Counted from the first letter of the stretch, positions 24,499 through 35,404 are shown. The stretch: 64,000 nucleotides of DNA from CAZDCD01 sp964503885 (GCA_964503885.1 CAZDCD010000024.1:1-64000); one strand, 5' to 3'. The notes: generated by a model not told the origin, from the letters alone. Numbers and translations are program-made.

Positions 24499-25692
24499 AT
24501 GATAAAAACTTCATATATTGCATTGCTATTCCTCCTTTTTGTTACTGCCTGTGACAACTATGAGTTAGATCCCATACAGACCGAAACTTTCGTAAAGTAT
24601 TATGGAAGCTCACTGAACGATTTCGGAAATGATATCAGGCAATTGTCCGACGGCGGTTATATTATTACCGGAACTGTGAATTCTCCGGGAAGAGGAACAG
24701 ATATCTGCATGCTGAATATTGACAGGTACGGGAATTCAAAATATCCTATAAAGGGCTATGGTAGCGCTTATGATGATAAAGCATCCAGAATGGTGCTCCT
24801 GCCTGATGGTAGTTCTGTTGTCATAGGTACTATTCAGTCAAGCCGTACCGGAAATTCAGATATCTTTATCCTGAGGTTTGATACAAAGGGCGACACATTA
24901 TGGACGCGGAAATTTGGAGGCGATGATAACGATGAGGGATTGGGCATCACCCTGAATTCGTCTGATGAGATTGTTTGTATCGGTTATTCCGAAATCAGGG
25001 GAGCAACCACCTTAAATAAGAAAATCTGGATGCACAAGCTCGATATCAATGGAAATGCTTTATGGGGAGAAGAACGCTTGCTGCCCCCGATAGGAACGGG
25101 CGATTATATCGGACAAAGCCTGCGGGATGCCGGAAACGGATATGTAATAACCGGGAGCACAAACCAGGCAGCAGGTGAGCCTTACAAAATGTTTGTTACA
25201 ATGGTTGCCCTTCAGGGTACTTCCATCATCTCACAGTTCAAGGTCCTTGACGGAGACGCAGAAAGCGCAGGCAAAATGATTGAAATTATGCCCGATAACA
25301 GCATTATTGTTGCCGGAACAACATTCAACAATACCATCGGAGGTTCCGATATCCTGCTGGTAAAATATAACCAGTCGCTGCAGGATGTTTGGTCCCGGAA
25401 CCTGGGTTTTGCAGGAAATGACGAAGGCAATGACCTGATGATCCGCAACGATCACATTCATATCCTTGGCACCGCATCTCAGCCCGGAAGGACCAGCAGC
25501 AGTATGGTTCTGGTTGTTACCGATCTCAATGGCGAAAACGCGGCATATCACCAGTACGATCTGATCAACCAGATGGAAGGACTGGGTTTCGATATTACCA
25601 GCGACGGCGGGTATATTTTTACCGGGGGATCAACCACAACGGTCGACAGTGAAATTGTTGTGGCCAAGACCAAAGCCGAAGGTGAACTGTAA
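24499..25692 (+). CDS. Repeat lipoprotein, predicted beta-propeller
   Basis: 397 residues. The lipoprotein signal peptide ends LFVTAC with Cys18 as the lipidated residue. The mature part is made of about seven repeats of roughly 50 residues with the pattern DGGYIITGT, GDTLWTRKFGGDDNDEGLG, EIVCIGYS, SDGGYIFTGGST, as in delta-60-type or kelch-like propellers of the Bacteroidota. It has no catalytic motif that I can see. It is the last gene of the five-gene cluster beginning at 15679, and may form a periplasmic or surface cap that interacts with the barrel or the WD40 domain (inference). Confidence 0.75.
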   Translation: MIKTSYIALLFLLFVTACDNYELDPIQTETFVKYYGSSLNDFGNDIRQLSDGGYIITGTVNSPGRGTDICMLNIDRYGNSKYPIKGYGSAYDDKASRMVLLPDGSSVVIGTIQSSRTGNSDIFILRFDTKGDTLWTRKFGGDDNDEGLGITLNSSDEIVCIGYSEIRGATTLNKKIWMHKLDINGNALWGEERLLPPIGTGDYIGQSLRDAGNGYVITGSTNQAAGEPYKMFVTMVALQGTSIISQFKVLDGDAESAGKMIEIMPDNSIIVAGTTFNNTIGGSDILLVKYNQSLQDVWSRNLGFAGNDEGNDLMIRNDHIHILGTASQPGRTSSSMVLVVTDLNGENAAYHQYDLINQMEGLGFDITSDGGYIFTGGSTTTVDSEIVVAKTKAEGEL

Positions 25693-25914
25693 GCGCCGGA
25701 ACATTCCCCGAAATTTTCCGACTGTTCAAGCTTAGATATCCTGTGTTCATCAAATTGATTTTCCACCACCCACAGATTATTCGTATTTTTACCTTCTTAA
25801 CCGAAACAGTTGATTTTACATTGCATGCACAAGCTTTTTTTTCGGCTAAACCCTGAACAACTTAGAAGGTAATTTGGTTAATAGGAGTACTAATTGCAGT
25901 TAACAACCCGACAC

Positions 25915-27808
25915 ATGAAACACTTAACCCTGTCCAGGATATGTATATTTCAATTTCTCCTTATCCTGTTTTCTTTTCCCGAAATCAATGCGCAGCCGCA
26001 GATCAAGATCATGCCGCTGGGCAATTCCATAACCTATGATACCTTATCCGGCGACCTGAGACCTCTCGGGGACAGGAGATCATACCGCGCCCAACTTTAT
26101 GATACACTAGTCGATAATTCCTATGTGTTCGATTTTGTCGGCAACAGGAGCTCGGGAGGCAATTATCTTCCTGCAGGATATACCGACAATGCAGGCTTCC
26201 CCGGAATAACCACAGGCGAACTGCTGACCTTATTGCAGAACGGAACTTGGAACGGGAAGTGCCAGCTTCCTTCCTGCCCGCAGAATTACCTTACCTATTA
26301 CCAGCCCGATATTATTCTGCTGCACATCGGTACAAATGACCTGGTAACAAATACCGATGCCGAAAATTTCCGCGATGATGTGCAGAATATCCTCAATCTC
26401 ATCGATGCCTATGAAACGGCAAGTGGAAAAATTGTACCCGTATTCCTTTGCCAGATCATTAACAGGGCACCCTCGGGCACACATGGTCCGACAACCTATT
26501 ACAACAGCCTGCTCGCCACACTTGTGGCCTCAAGGCCTTCGGATAAGATCATCCTGGTAAATATGGAAACAGGTGCCGGGATCAATTACCAGCTTACCAC
26601 CTCAGGCGGAGATATGGGTGATAACCTGCATCCTGCGCCTTCGGGATACAAAAAGATGGGAAATACCTTTTATGAAGCTATCAAGAATACCGATTTCTCA
26701 CCCATTCTTGATAACGCCTCATTAAGCATTGCTGAAAATTCATCCAACGGCTCTAATGTGGGTACCATCACCGGAAGGGATTTCGACCCGGGCACAACGC
26801 TCCAGTATACGATCCTGAGCGGAAATACAAACAACGCCTTTGCATTGAATGCCTTATCGGGCCAGATCACGGTGCTGACCAGCACCGCCCTGAATTATGA
26901 GACAACACCCTCGGTTACCTTAAACGTGCAGGCGACCGACGGTTCGTTAACCGATAATGCCCAGATCACCGTAAACATCACTAACGTGAATGAAAACCCG
27001 GTGATCACGGTGCCGGGTGCGCAGACTGTTGCCGAAGATGCCAGCCTGGTATTCAGTTCGGGCAACAGCAACCTCATTTCGATCAGCGATCCCGAGAACA
27101 ACAGCCAGACATTGACAATTACCGCCACCAACGGAATTTTCACATTATCAACAACTTCCGGGTTATCAGGAAGCGGCAACGGAACGGCCTCCTTATCCTA
27201 TTCGGGTACATTGGCCAATATCAATACGGCTCTGAATGGCGCTAATTATCATGGCAATGCGAACTACAACGGAAGCGCCACTGTTTCAGTTTTAACCAGC
27301 GACGGCCTCGGCGGGTCCGACAGTAAAACGATCAATGTGAATGTCACGGCCGTGAACGACCCGCCTGTTATTGCTGCGCCCTCGGCAACCCAAAATGTTG
27401 CTGAATACACCAACAAGGTTTTCAATGCTGCCAACAGCAATCTGATATCCATAAGCGATCCTGATAATAATAGCCAGACTGTGACCATTACCGCAACAAA
27501 CGGGACTTTCACATTATCAACCCTTTCAGGATTATCAGGAAGCGGCAATGGTACCGGCTCGCTGAGTTATTCAGGACCTATAGCCAACATCAATGCAGCG
27601 CTGAACAATGCGTATTACAGGGGCAACCTGAATTACAGCGGCAGTGCATCTGTTACCATTGCGACAAATGATGGCAATGGCGGCAACGACTCTGAAACAA
27701 TCAATATAAGTGTTTCAGCTGTGAATGATCCCCCGGTAATTACGGTACCGGGTGCCCAGACAATTGCCGAAGACGTAAACCTTGTATTCAGTTCAGGTAG
27801 CAGCAACC
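25915..27808 (+). CDS. 5' part of a giant SGNH hydrolase/cadherin-repeat surface protein (cut by assembly gap)
   Basis: The N-terminal 631 residues up to the N run. Signal peptide (MKHLTLSRICIFQFLLILFSF...NAQ), then an SGNH/GDSL hydrolase domain (about 30-260) with block I GNSIT near 36, GTND near 139 and the DNLHPA Asp-His pair near 237; likely an esterase acting on polysaccharide or glycan acyl groups. A cadherin-like repeat (about 263-360) follows, then the tandem Ig-like repeats. The ATG at 25915 is chosen over a TTG at 25894. Reading frame 1 enters the gap and frame 2 leaves it, which is resolved if the real gap length is a multiple of three. One gene with 27909-32686. Confidence 0.85.
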
Positions 27809-28456
27809 NNNNNNNNNNNNNNNNNNNNNNNNNNNNNNNNNNNNNNNNNNNNNNNNNNNNNNNNNNNNNNNNNNNNNNNNNNNNNNNNNNNNNNNNNNNN
27901 NNNNNNNNGTACCGGCTCGCTGAGTTATTCAGGACCTATAGCCAACATCAATGCAGCGCTGAATAATGCGTATTACAGGGGAAACCTCACTTATAACGGG
28001 AATGCCACAGTTACCATTTCGTCAAATGATGGAAATGGCGGTAACGACTCTGAAACAATTAACATCAGCATCTCTGCGGTCAATGACCCCCCGGTGATCA
28101 CTGTGCCGGGCGCCCAGACTGTTACTGAAGATGCAAACCTGGTATTCAACACTACCAACAGCAACAGGATTTCCATAGCTGATCCTGAGAATAACAACCA
28201 GACAGTGACCATATCTTCAACCAACGGTACATTTACCCTGTCTACCCTGTCAGGATTATCAGGAAGCGGAAATGGCACCGGCGCTTTAGCCTATTCGGGT
28301 ACATTAACCAATATAAATGCTGCATTGAATAATGCATATTATCTGGGCAACCTGAACTACAACGGGAGCGCCGCCGTTTCTGTTTCGACCGACGACGGGA
28401 ACGGGGGAACCGACAGCAAAACGATCAATATAAGCGTAACTCCCGATAACGATCAT
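26998..28456 (+). repeat. Four tandem ~122-residue Ig/cadherin-like repeats
   Basis: Units start near 26998, 27364, 27733 and 28091, spaced 366-369 bases apart apart from the gapped one. Each carries AEDxxLVF, LISISDPENNxQT, NGTFTLST and GLSGSGNGTxSLSYSG. Stretches flanking the gap in adjacent units are nearly identical at DNA level, which explains the assembly break. Two different units of 133 residues follow at 28457-28855 and 28856-29254. Confidence 0.85.
27809..27908. other. Assembly gap of 100 N
   Basis: Exactly 100 Ns, the conventional placeholder for a gap of unknown size, inside the third tandem repeat. Comparison with the neighbouring unit predicts 108 missing bases (or 108 plus whole repeat units), which would also restore one reading frame across the gene. 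Confidence 0.97.
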
Positions 28457-31400
28457 CCTGTACTTGCAGCCATTGAAGCCACATCTTTATCATACACCGA
28501 AGGTACTGGCGCCGTGCAGGTCACAAATACAATAACTGTTGCCGATGTAGACAACACAACCCTTACCTCTGCCACAATTGCCATAAGTTCATACTACCAG
28601 AACGGTCAGGATGTGCTTTCATTTACACCCGCCTATGGCATTACCGGTTCATTCGTTGCCGCTCTGGGCAGGATCAACCTGTCAGGCGCCGCTTCTCTGG
28701 CAAATTACCAAACGGTATTGAAGAGTGTCAGGTATGAAAACACGAGCGCTAACCCCAGTACAGTCAACCGCACCGTTACTTTCCAGGTAAACGACGGTAC
28801 AGCCAACAGCAATACACAGTCGAGGATCGTCACGGTTACCCCGGTGAATAATCTCCCGGTGCTGGCCGGTATTGAAGTTACAACCCTGTCATACACCGAA
28901 AACGATCCGGCCACCCAGATCACCAATTCAATAACAGTCACCGATGCCGACGATGTGAACCTGGAATCGGCAGTAATCGCTATTTTTGCGAATTATCAAA
29001 ATGGTGAAGATGTGTTGTCGTTCACCAATGACAATGGCATATCCGGTTCATGGAGTGCAGCAAACGGAACAATGACACTTACCGGAACTTCCTCTGTAAC
29101 CAATTACCAGGCCGCCCTGAAAAATGTCCTGTATACGAATACAAGCGAAAATCCGGAAACTACCGCACGGACAATTTCCTTTACCGTTAATGATGGCGAC
29201 GGATCAGGTGTCGCTGTTACACGTTCGCTCTCAATTGAGGCAGTAAATGACCTGCCTTATGCCACGGATGTGATAGTACACATTCTCACTACATTGCAGG
29301 TGGCTTCCAATGTGGAAGGAAAATTTACCTACAACGATTACGAGAACAATCCTGCCGGCACCCATATTTACCAGTGGTATCGTGCCGACAATGCGTCAGG
29401 CGTCGGTGCTGCGGTAATTTCCGGAGCCACAAATAACACATACACGCTGACACAACAGGATGGCGGTAAATATATTGCAGTTGAAATTACCCCGGTACAA
29501 ACAAACCCGGCGGCACAGGGTATAGCTGTACGCAGTGCATGGGTGGGGCCGGTGGGACAGGATAATCAGCCAACGGCAGCAATATCCGGAGGAGGGATAA
29601 TTTGCCCGCAGGGCGATGCGGCCGCGATATCCATTACATTGACCGGAGTGCCCCCATGGAGTGTTACATTAAGACGCTCAAATAGTTCACCCAGTAATAA
29701 TAAAGACAGTTTGATCGCAAATATTACTACCAGTCCGCGTACTTTCCAGGCAAATATCAGCGGCGATTACAGCCTGGTTGATGTGGCGGATCAGATTTAT
29801 ACTACGCCGCTGACAACAAAAGTTTCAGGCCTGGCCACGGTTCAACACATTGCTGCTCCCCTGGCAGCTCTTTCAGGAACAGCGCTGGTCTGCCCGAATG
29901 ATTCGGCTGTATTGCAGGTAAATTTTGAAGGTGTAGCTCCATGGACCATCAAATATACCCTGAACGATGCCAATGAAAAAACCGTTTCGAATATAATCCA
30001 GCCGACCTATAACCTGAAAGTAAAGGGCGCCGGCACATACAGGCTAACCTCAGTTACACACGGCGCTGATATCGGTTGTGCTTCAGGCACGGGCCAGGTG
30101 AATCACAGGACTGTTCCCACGGCAACGTTAACAGGACCCGGCACCGTATGTGAAAATGCCCAGGCTACATTGAGTGTTGCACTTACAGGATCCGCACCGT
30201 GGATGATCAAATATGCCCGGGACGGGGTGGTACAGGACTCGATAATGAACATAAGTACCAGTCCTAGGAATATACAGGTTATGCCGCTGTACAGGACTAC
30301 TCCCTATGAGTATACGCTCACCGAGATAAGGGACCAGTTTTGCAAGAGCGCTGGTTCGGGAACTGTGAATCTGGCTATTGATAAGGCGCCTGAGACCGAT
30401 ATATACGGACTCAAGGCCACTTACAGCATAACCAATATAAAAGCCGATACGGCTTTCGGCAGTCCCGCCGGAGGATATTTTACAGGTCCTGCCCTTGTGA
30501 ACATCAGCGACAGCTCGACCATCTTCCTGCCTTATATAGCGGAAGTCGGGAAGCACAACATCACTTATTCCTACCAGGGAGGCAATATGTGCTGGGGGAG
30601 AGACACAGCCAAAGTAACGATCATCAATGTGAATGCAGATATGTTTTTCCCCGGATCACCGGAACGTAAAATATTCTGCCGCAACGACAGGCCATTTACT
30701 GTAACAGGAGCAAATATTGCAAACGACACCGGGTCGTTCAGCATATCCCCCGGCATGGGGCTCGTGGACAACGGCAACAATACGGCAACAATCTATCCGC
30801 AGCAGCTTGCCGGAGGCGTATACGAGATTACTTACCGGTACTTTGACCAGATTCCGCTCAGTATCTCAGAATCGTTCAACATGGGCGCTTCTCCCGATGC
30901 TGCATATACCTGGAATACGGAATGTTACCATGAAGGCGCTCCGATTGATTTCTCGGACCAGTCGACAACCAATAATTTCGGCAGTATTGCTGACTATACC
31001 TGGAAGTTTTATCATGGTGAACAACTTGATTCACTGAAGGGTGAAAATGTCAGTTATGAGTTCGAAAGTGCAGGCACCTATAAAGTCACCCTGCAGATCA
31101 CAACGAATTACGGTTGTACGGACAGTGCAACGGAAGAATTCCCGTTAAGGCCCACGATCAAACCACTTGAGGAATCGTATTACGAAGATTTTGAGTTGGG
31201 GGCAAACGGCTGGGTAACGTTAAAAGGAACCAACAGCGAAACCAACAGCTGGAAATTCGGTGAGCCTCCGGCAGGATTCAACGGAGCAGCTTCGGGTCTG
31301 AACGCCTGGTATACACAGGTCACCCCGGGATTACTGGAACAATCGTGGGTAACCAGTCCCTGTTTCGATTTTACGGGAGCCACCAAACCCATGATCAAAT

Positions 31401-32686
31401 TCAGCGTGAAAAGGAATTTCGATCAGCACAGGGATGGCGCGGTAATCCAGTACACTGAAAACAACGGGACCGACTGGATAAACCTTGGGAAATTTGAGGA
31501 TGGCGTAAACTGGTTCAACGATTACGATATCCAGGGCAACCCCGGTGGTCAGTCAATAGGCTGGTCGAATGGTAAAGACAATAGCTGGACCGAGGTAAGG
31601 CATCACCTCGATGAACTCATTGGTAAAACCGATATACAATTCAGGATTGCCTACGGATCCACAAAACTTGCAAGCGATAATCTGGGGGTTGCATTCGATA
31701 ATATCTGGATAGGCAGGAGGAATAAACTGGTTATGCTTGAGCATTTTACCAATGTATCGGACGATGCATGCAAAGAAGCCGATACCATTGTGAGGACAGA
31801 AACAATGGTCTACCCTGCGGACGTGATCAATGTTCAGTACCACACATCATTTCCCGGCTACGACCCCTTTAATGACGACAACCCGGTCATTCCCGGCGCA
31901 AGGATATTTGCGTATGGTGTAAACCAGGTCCCTTACTCGGTTATGGACGGCGGGGCTGTAGTCAGTCATAATTACGATTACACCAGCAATGAACTGACTG
32001 CAGGGGATATTATCATCGAATCGCTTTACGATCCGTTATTTACTATATCCGTTGCGTCGGAATATAATACAGGATCGGTGGGTGTAAATGTTACCTTAAC
32101 GGCTCTGAAAGCGATACCCATGAAGGAACTGACTCTTCATATCATTGTCATGGAGCGGGAGATCACCGGTGTGGAACAACTGGGTGCGGATAAAATCTTC
32201 AGAAATGTCGTTAAAGATATGCTGCCCAATGCAGCCGGAACCTTAATCAATATAAGCTGGTCGCCCGGCAGCCAGGAAGAACTCAGCTATTCATGGATCT
32301 ACAAGAATGTGTATAATCCCGATGAACTGAGGATCGTGGCCTTTGTACAGGATGTGCTGACCAGGGAAATCTACCAGGCATCCATCGATAAATCCGATTT
32401 CATAAACTCAACCGACGACAACACCGATCCTCTTCAGGAACTTTCATTTGGAATTTATCCCAACCCGGCGCAGGATTATGCAATTGTGGTGCATAACGGG
32501 CAACTGGTGACACCTCATACACTGGAGATATATTCCATTTCGGGTTCACTTGTGAAATCCGCTAAGATCGAAGCCGGGACAACTGAAACCATTCTCGATC
32601 TGTATGATCTCGAACACGGATTCTATTTTGTCAGGATCAGTGATCCAAAAGGAATTCAGTCGATACTTAAACTAATTAAGAAGTAA
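27909..32686 (+). CDS. 3' part of the giant surface protein with T9SS sorting domain
   Basis: About 1592 residues after the gap. In order: the rest of the tandem Ig-like repeats; two 133-residue repeats (PVLAxIE...LSYTE); an Ig/PKD-like section with repeated SGxxxICP/ALVCPNDSA, TGTVCE motifs; a PKD domain (DFSDQSTTNN near 30950); a jelly-roll-like domain (EDFELGANGWVTLKG, near 31180); an Omp28-like/thioredoxin-like domain (MLEHFTNVSDDACKEAD to VPYSVMDGG); and a C-terminal type A T9SS sorting domain (LSFGIYPNPAQDYAIV, GFYFVRISDPKG). Expected to be exported through the outer membrane and anchored or released. Belongs to the same gene as 25915-27808. Confidence 0.85.
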
Positions 32687-32911
32687 TTGTTAAACGGGTC
32701 GGGGCCGGTTGAATTCCGTCCGGTGGCCTGATCATGCCCATGCGGTGGTTTCTACGGGCGTTGTCATTAGTTAAACATCTGTACCTGCATCTCAGGTATT
32801 CTTCAGGTTCGCATAGTCCCTGTCGGCTTCAAGGATATTTTCGCTCAACCACGCGCGCAGGTAATTCATTACAGATGACCATAAAGTTGGAAAATTTAAC
32901 TGTTCATTATG

Positions 32912-32919
32912 TAAATTTG
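32912..32919 (+). promoter_or_regulatory. Putative -7 promoter element for hydE
   Basis: TAAATTTG, followed by C, fits TAnnTTTG, 22 bases before the hydE ATG; a TTGG at 32887-32890 is a possible -33 element at 21 bases spacing. The 255-base gap before hydE otherwise shows nothing. Confidence 0.45.
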
Positions 32920-32941
32920 CACTATGAAAATGAGTCCATAA

Positions 32942-34018
32942 ATGACGAATGAAGAAATATTATCGGGGGGTGCGTTAGGTCGCAAAGAATTGATTACACT
33001 GCTGAACAGCAAAAATGAAAACAAGCTTAGATTATTTAAAAAAGCTGCAGCCATAAAAAAACAGCATGTAAGGGACACGGTTTTTTTCCGTGGGCTGATA
33101 GAATTTTCAAATATCTGCAGGAAAAATTGCTTCTATTGCGGCATCAGGTCGGGAAATACACATGTTAACCGGTATGATCTCAGCGATGATGAAATACTTC
33201 ATGCTGCAAGCTTCGCCCATGAAAATAATTTCGGATCCGTGGTATTGCAGTCTGGTGAAAACAACAGTACTGAGTTCATACACAGGATAGAGAACCTTCT
33301 TAAGGCTATAGGCAAGCTTTCAGGACAGAAACTGCGTGTGACGTTGTCGCTCGGCGAGCAGGAAAAAGAAACCTACAGGCGATGGTTTGAAAGTGGCGCC
33401 CACCGGTATTTGCTGCGCATTGAATCTTCAAGTCCCTCACTATATAAAAAACTGCATCCTGACAATGAGAACCACCGGTTTGAAAAACGCTGCCGGTGCC
33501 TGGTGGACCTGAAAGAAACCGGATACCAGACAGGCACCGGTGTGATGATAGGTCTTCCGTTCCAGACCATCGGTGACCTGGCAGATGATCTCCTTTTCAT
33601 GAAGGATTTCGATGTGGATATGGTGGGAATGGGGCCTTATATTGAACACGGGCATACGCCGCTTTACCGTTTCCGCAACCTGCTGATGAGCCGTGAAGAA
33701 AGGTTTGAGCTGACCCTTAAGATGATTGCTGTGTTGAGGATTCTTATGAAGGATATCAATATTGCATCGGCCACTGCATTGCAGGCGATAGACCGGTCCG
33801 GCAGGGAAAAAGCGTTAATGGTGGGAGCAAATGTCATCATGCCCAATATCACTCCCGGACATTACCGCAATGATTACAAACTTTACCAGGATAAACCTTG
33901 TACCGATGACCAGGCTGAAGACTTTATCTCATGCCTCAAAGCCAGGATTGCGCTCTCGGGAAATTCCGTAGCTTATGGTGAATGGGGTGATTCCGTTCAT
34001 TATCTTTCACGTTCATAA
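32942..34018 (+). CDS. hydE: [FeFe]-hydrogenase H-cluster maturase HydE (radical SAM)
   Basis: HydE is a radical S-adenosylmethionine enzyme required, with HydG and HydF, to build the diiron subcluster of [FeFe] hydrogenase; it acts on the cysteine-bound iron synthon to form the azadithiolate bridge precursor. The 358-residue protein has the radical SAM triad CRKNCFYCG (CxxxCxxC, residues 57-64), SGENN near 105, and typical HydE segments SLGEQEKETYRRWFESGAHRY, MIGLPFQTIGDLADDLLFM and IMPNITPGHYR. Neighbours are unrelated surface proteins, and the hydrogenase operon is about 21 kb upstream. HydF and HydG are not in the window. Confidence 0.93.
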   Translation: MTNEEILSGGALGRKELITLLNSKNENKLRLFKKAAAIKKQHVRDTVFFRGLIEFSNICRKNCFYCGIRSGNTHVNRYDLSDDEILHAASFAHENNFGSVVLQSGENNSTEFIHRIENLLKAIGKLSGQKLRVTLSLGEQEKETYRRWFESGAHRYLLRIESSSPSLYKKLHPDNENHRFEKRCRCLVDLKETGYQTGTGVMIGLPFQTIGDLADDLLFMKDFDVDMVGMGPYIEHGHTPLYRFRNLLMSREERFELTLKMIAVLRILMKDINIASATALQAIDRSGREKALMVGANVIMPNITPGHYRNDYKLYQDKPCTDDQAEDFISCLKARIALSGNSVAYGEWGDSVHYLSRS

Positions 34019-34099
34019 ACCAGCGAACGGTTACAAAATAAAAAAGAATTCATCTCCCCGCATAATATAGTGTTGCTTGCTACTCATTGAAATCTAAGT

Positions 34100-34123
34100 G
34101 AACAGGGCTAATAAGCCCTGTTC
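34100..34123. terminator. Hairpin between convergent hydE and serpin genes
   Basis: gaacagggc (34100-34108), loop taataa, gccctgttc (34115-34123): a perfect 9-bp stem 82 bases after hydE and 22 bases beyond the 3' end of the serpin gene. There is no clear T run, so termination is inferred from stem quality and the convergent position. Confidence 0.6.
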
Positions 34124-34144
34124 AATGACAGAACTCCCGAGCGA

Positions 34145-35404
34145 CTATACATCCTTGTACTCAGGCCTGCCCACTTTGCCGATAAAAAGGATCGACCCTG
34201 ACTGGTTTTCCATGATCACAAACAGGAACGGGTGGTCAGCGGTAAAATATATTTCATGTTCCTGACCGCTGGATGACAATGATATTTCCACCACTGTGGC
34301 AGCAGCAGCTTCGGTCCCCTTTTCGTTGACATCGATAAATGCCTTTTGTTTCACCATAGAGATAAATAAATTTCCATCGACATATTGGTTTTCATCGATC
34401 ATTCCTGTAAAATCAGCTTCTAACGGCGAAAATGCAATTTCCATTCCCATGGCCTTCAATTCGTTATTCAGTGAGTCCTCAAACGCAAACCTGAATTTAG
34501 GCAGCCTTAAATTTACACTGTCATTACTAACAAACGATCCGAGCCACTGGTCCCAGTTTTCGGGAGACAATTCATCGATTATATCTGTAGTGGTCTTCCC
34601 ATAACCGGGCAACAATATTGCCATACTGTAATGATCATTTCCGTAAGGCAGCTTTACTGCGCTGAACAATTCGTTGGAAGTATAATCCGTCACCACTTTT
34701 TGCGCCATCATATCCACATTGAAAGGGTCGCCTGATTCGGGATAGAATGCTGCCGGCCTGGTATCCGATTCGCTGAATTCGTATTTCCAGGTACCGTAAA
34801 AATAAACTGCATTTATCAGGTACATGACAGCTGCTGCAGGAACATTTTCAATAATATCAGTGATCTTGCCGTTGGTATTATCAGAAACCCAGTTGTTCAT
34901 CACATTTTTTGCCGACGGATCGTTGAAATCCAGAGAATTTACTTCGGCTGTGTAATAATCCCGGTTGATCGCTTTAAAATCCTCGCTTACCGGAAATCCC
35001 TCGCGATACCAGATGGAATTGGCAATATCAAGTGTAACCTGCGGGTCAAGAGCCATCAGACCGTTCATCAGATTCTTATAACAACCGTTTATTTCCTCCT
35101 TTGTCATGCCTGTTTTCTTCAGAGCGGTTTCCATAGCATCCCTGGTAGTTCCTCCGGCACCGTTATAGGTCATGGCCAGGGCCAGGGCGGCACTTAGCGG
35201 TGATATTACCATATTATCTTCATCCGGATAGCTCCCTGTTACCCTTTTGAACAGGTCGATCCCGAATTCATTATCCGATCGTATGAGTTCCTCGGTGGTC
35301 TTGTTCAGGACAAGGTTGTTACTGCGGATCACATCATTGTTCTTTTCACAGGAGAAAAAAAGAACCGGAAACAGAAGTACATATACAATTATTGAATTTT
35401 TCAT
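34145..35404 (-). CDS. Serpin-family lipoprotein
   Basis: Serpins trap serine or cysteine proteases through a suicide conformational change. The 419-residue protein has a lipoprotein signal (MKNSIIVYVLLFPVLFFSC, lipidated Cys19), so the serpin is tethered in the envelope. Family motifs: ISPLSAALALAMTYNGAGG near residue 75, LINAVYFYGTWKYEF near 205, and the C-terminal HPFLFVI. The reactive-loop hinge reads NEKGTEAAAATVV, small and uncharged as in inhibitory serpins, so inhibition rather than a storage role is likely; the P1 residue falls around LSS and cannot be fixed. ATG at 35404 preferred to a longer start at 35488. Likely protects against proteases of hosts or neighbours (inference). Confidence 0.92.
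   Translation of the reverse strand: MKNSIIVYVLLFPVLFFSCEKNNDVIRSNNLVLNKTTEELIRSDNEFGIDLFKRVTGSYPDEDNMVISPLSAALALAMTYNGAGGTTRDAMETALKKTGMTKEEINGCYKNLMNGLMALDPQVTLDIANSIWYREGFPVSEDFKAINRDYYTAEVNSLDFNDPSAKNVMNNWVSDNTNGKITDIIENVPAAAVMYLINAVYFYGTWKYEFSESDTRPAAFYPESGDPFNVDMMAQKVVTDYTSNELFSAVKLPYGNDHYSMAILLPGYGKTTTDIIDELSPENWDQWLGSFVSNDSVNLRLPKFRFAFEDSLNNELKAMGMEIAFSPLEADFTGMIDENQYVDGNLFISMVKQKAFIDVNEKGTEAAAATVVEISLSSSGQEHEIYFTADHPFLFVIMENQSGSILFIGKVGRPEYKDV

Noticed and set aside
27782..27908. ORF start immediately before the N run
   Set aside because: The apparent start is created by a frame change at a placeholder gap; the true gene starts at 25915.
32687..32941. Short ORF (72 residues) before hydE
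   Set aside because: Composition is not protein-like and the reading frame runs into the hydE promoter element and start region.
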